Source: an uncultured Alphaproteobacteria bacterium (GTDB lineage: Bacteria; Pseudomonadota; Alphaproteobacteria; Rickettsiales; UBA1997). From it: DNA of 6,375 bases. The notes beneath the pieces were generated by a model. It searched no databases, was not told the origin of the DNA, and saw only the letters and a program-made list of their open reading frames with translations. A program made the position numbers and the translations under genes. Positions 5,702 through 6,375 of this stretch are shown piece by piece (within the stretch, counting starts at the first letter, position 1; every line of letters begins with the position of its first letter). The DNA lies in contig CAJBXX010000174.1 in assembly GCA_903959715.1 (NCBI GenBank), positions 1 to 6,375 of the forward strand. The letters are read 5' to 3'.

Positions 5702-6331
5702 TTAGTTAGTTTTTTTAGCTTCTTCTTTAGTTTCCAACGGGAGAGCTGGAATATTGCCTCTTTCTTTTTCGAGTTCATCGAATAAATCTTTAGTTGCAGC
5801 TTGAGATTTATCTATGCTATCTCTGCTCAAATTAGATTTTTTCAATTTTTCTTCGTAATCTTTTTGGCTGTTTTTCAAGAATTTGCTGTAATCTTGATCG
5901 TCAATCATCATGTGAACATAAAGAGTGCCGTCTTGAGATTTAAACATGTGAATTCTTCTAGCGCCAGATAATGGAAGATTTTTAACGACCTCTTTGCTAG
6001 CTTGAGCGAAGAACTCTTCAACATCATCAGCATCATTTACTTTACCAGATCTTAAAGCGTTTTTAGTAACTCTCGAAACTTCTGATTGAATAGTTGCAGC
6101 GATATTTGCTTTAGCGTCAAGTTCAGCTTTTGGAAGTTGGACGGTGATTCCCGCTCTTGATGGGCTAGCGATACCGACCGCAGCAACACCATCTTTAATT
6201 TTTGGATCAAGAACCCACTCTGGCAAATCTCCTAAATCATTTCCGCTGGCTTTTTTAACTTCCTTTGGAGCGCAAGAAAAAACAAGCGACAAAGCAACAA
6301 TAAAATTTGATAGTAATAAAGTTTTTTTCAT
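5702..6331 (-). CDS. LPP20-domain outer-membrane lipoprotein
   Basis: A 209-residue lipoprotein. The signal peptide begins MKKTLLLSNF and ends in lipobox LVFS-C20, followed by Ala at +2, so outer-membrane anchoring is likely. Residues 36-147 fit the LPP20 domain: LPEWVLDPK at 36-44, the strand VAAVGIASPS, the long helix KAELDAKANIAATIQSEVSRV, and the closing strand GTLYVHMMIDDQDY at 135-148. The C-terminal 60 residues are a charged, probably helical tail (KDYEEKLKKS, LFDELEKERG) ending in a K/E-rich stretch. It is the first gene of the visible transcription unit. It shares its domain type with the protein at 4492-5475 but keeps the lipid anchor and lacks the second domain, so the two probably act together. 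The function is unknown. Confidence 0.78.
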   Translation of the reverse strand: MKKTLLLSNFIVALSLVFSCAPKEVKKASGNDLGDLPEWVLDPKIKDGVAAVGIASPSRAGITVQLPKAELDAKANIAATIQSEVSRVTKNALRSGKVNDADDVEEFFAQASKEVVKNLPLSGARRIHMFKSQDGTLYVHMMIDDQDYSKFLKNSQKDYEEKLKKSNLSRDSIDKSQAATKDLFDELEKERGNIPALPLETKEEAKKTN

Positions 6332-6375
6332 AATTTTTTTGATAATTAATATTTAATATTGGTTTAATTATTAGA
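6332..6375 (-). other. 44-nt AT-rich leader before the first lipoprotein gene
   Basis: The right end of the window is almost entirely A and T on the minus strand (TATTAAATATTAATTATC, then A-rich to the ATG). No Shine-Dalgarno sequence is seen. Several words resemble a -10 box but none stands out, and any -35 region would lie near or beyond the edge. Whether the operon begins here cannot be decided. Confidence 0.3.

Noticed and set aside
1..6375. CRISPR array, insertion sequence, tRNA or rRNA gene, toxin-antitoxin pair
   Set aside because: No regularly spaced repeats, transposase motifs, terminal repeats, cloverleaf sequences or small toxin-like gene pairs were found on either strand.

Overview
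The window is AT-rich (roughly 30% G+C by eye) and densely coded on the minus strand only. Eight genes are visible, separated by overlaps of 4 to 101 nt or gaps of 4 to 75 nt. The low G+C, the NAD kinase ending in an alphaproteobacterial-type segment (RPVSATADSREV), and a class IIA HAD hydrolase of the TIGR01459 type suggest an AT-rich alphaproteobacterium. A Rickettsiales-like or other reduced-genome lineage is plausible, but this is inferred from protein character and not proven. The lipobox lipoproteins and the periplasmic SurA/PpiC-like protein show a Gram-negative envelope.

Read in the direction of transcription (right to left), the first half is an envelope cassette. It holds an LPP20-domain lipoprotein (5702-6331), a 75-nt gap with a perfect 14-bp inverted repeat and a TATAAT box, a 52-residue lipoprotein (5468-5626), a second and longer LPP20-domain protein with an ordinary signal peptide (4492-5475), and a CsgG/LpoB-like lipoprotein with an extra C-terminal domain (3395-4444). 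Three of the four proteins carry a lipobox without Asp at +2, so outer-membrane anchoring is likely. The set shares domain types with FlgO/FlgP/FlgT of the Vibrio flagellar basal body and with CsgG/HfaB secretion-pore cassettes. The actual role here is unknown.

The second half is housekeeping: a NagD-like HAD hydrolase (2521-3390), a membrane-anchored parvulin-type peptidyl-prolyl isomerase (1463-2524), the 23S rRNA 2'-O-methyltransferase RlmB (670-1563), and NAD kinase (1-677, cut by the left edge). These four are tied to each other by overlaps (ATGA, 101 nt and 8 nt), so they are very probably co-transcribed. The 4-nt gap between the CsgG-like gene and the HAD gene joins the two halves.

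The most notable points are the four-gene envelope cassette, the small lipoprotein that is easy to miss, a 101-nt stretch coding in two frames where both products are low-complexity, a four-copy 15-nt tandem repeat encoding GGxxx pentapeptides, and the inverted repeat. No tRNA, rRNA, CRISPR array or insertion sequence was seen, and no stretch over 300 bases lacks a gene.
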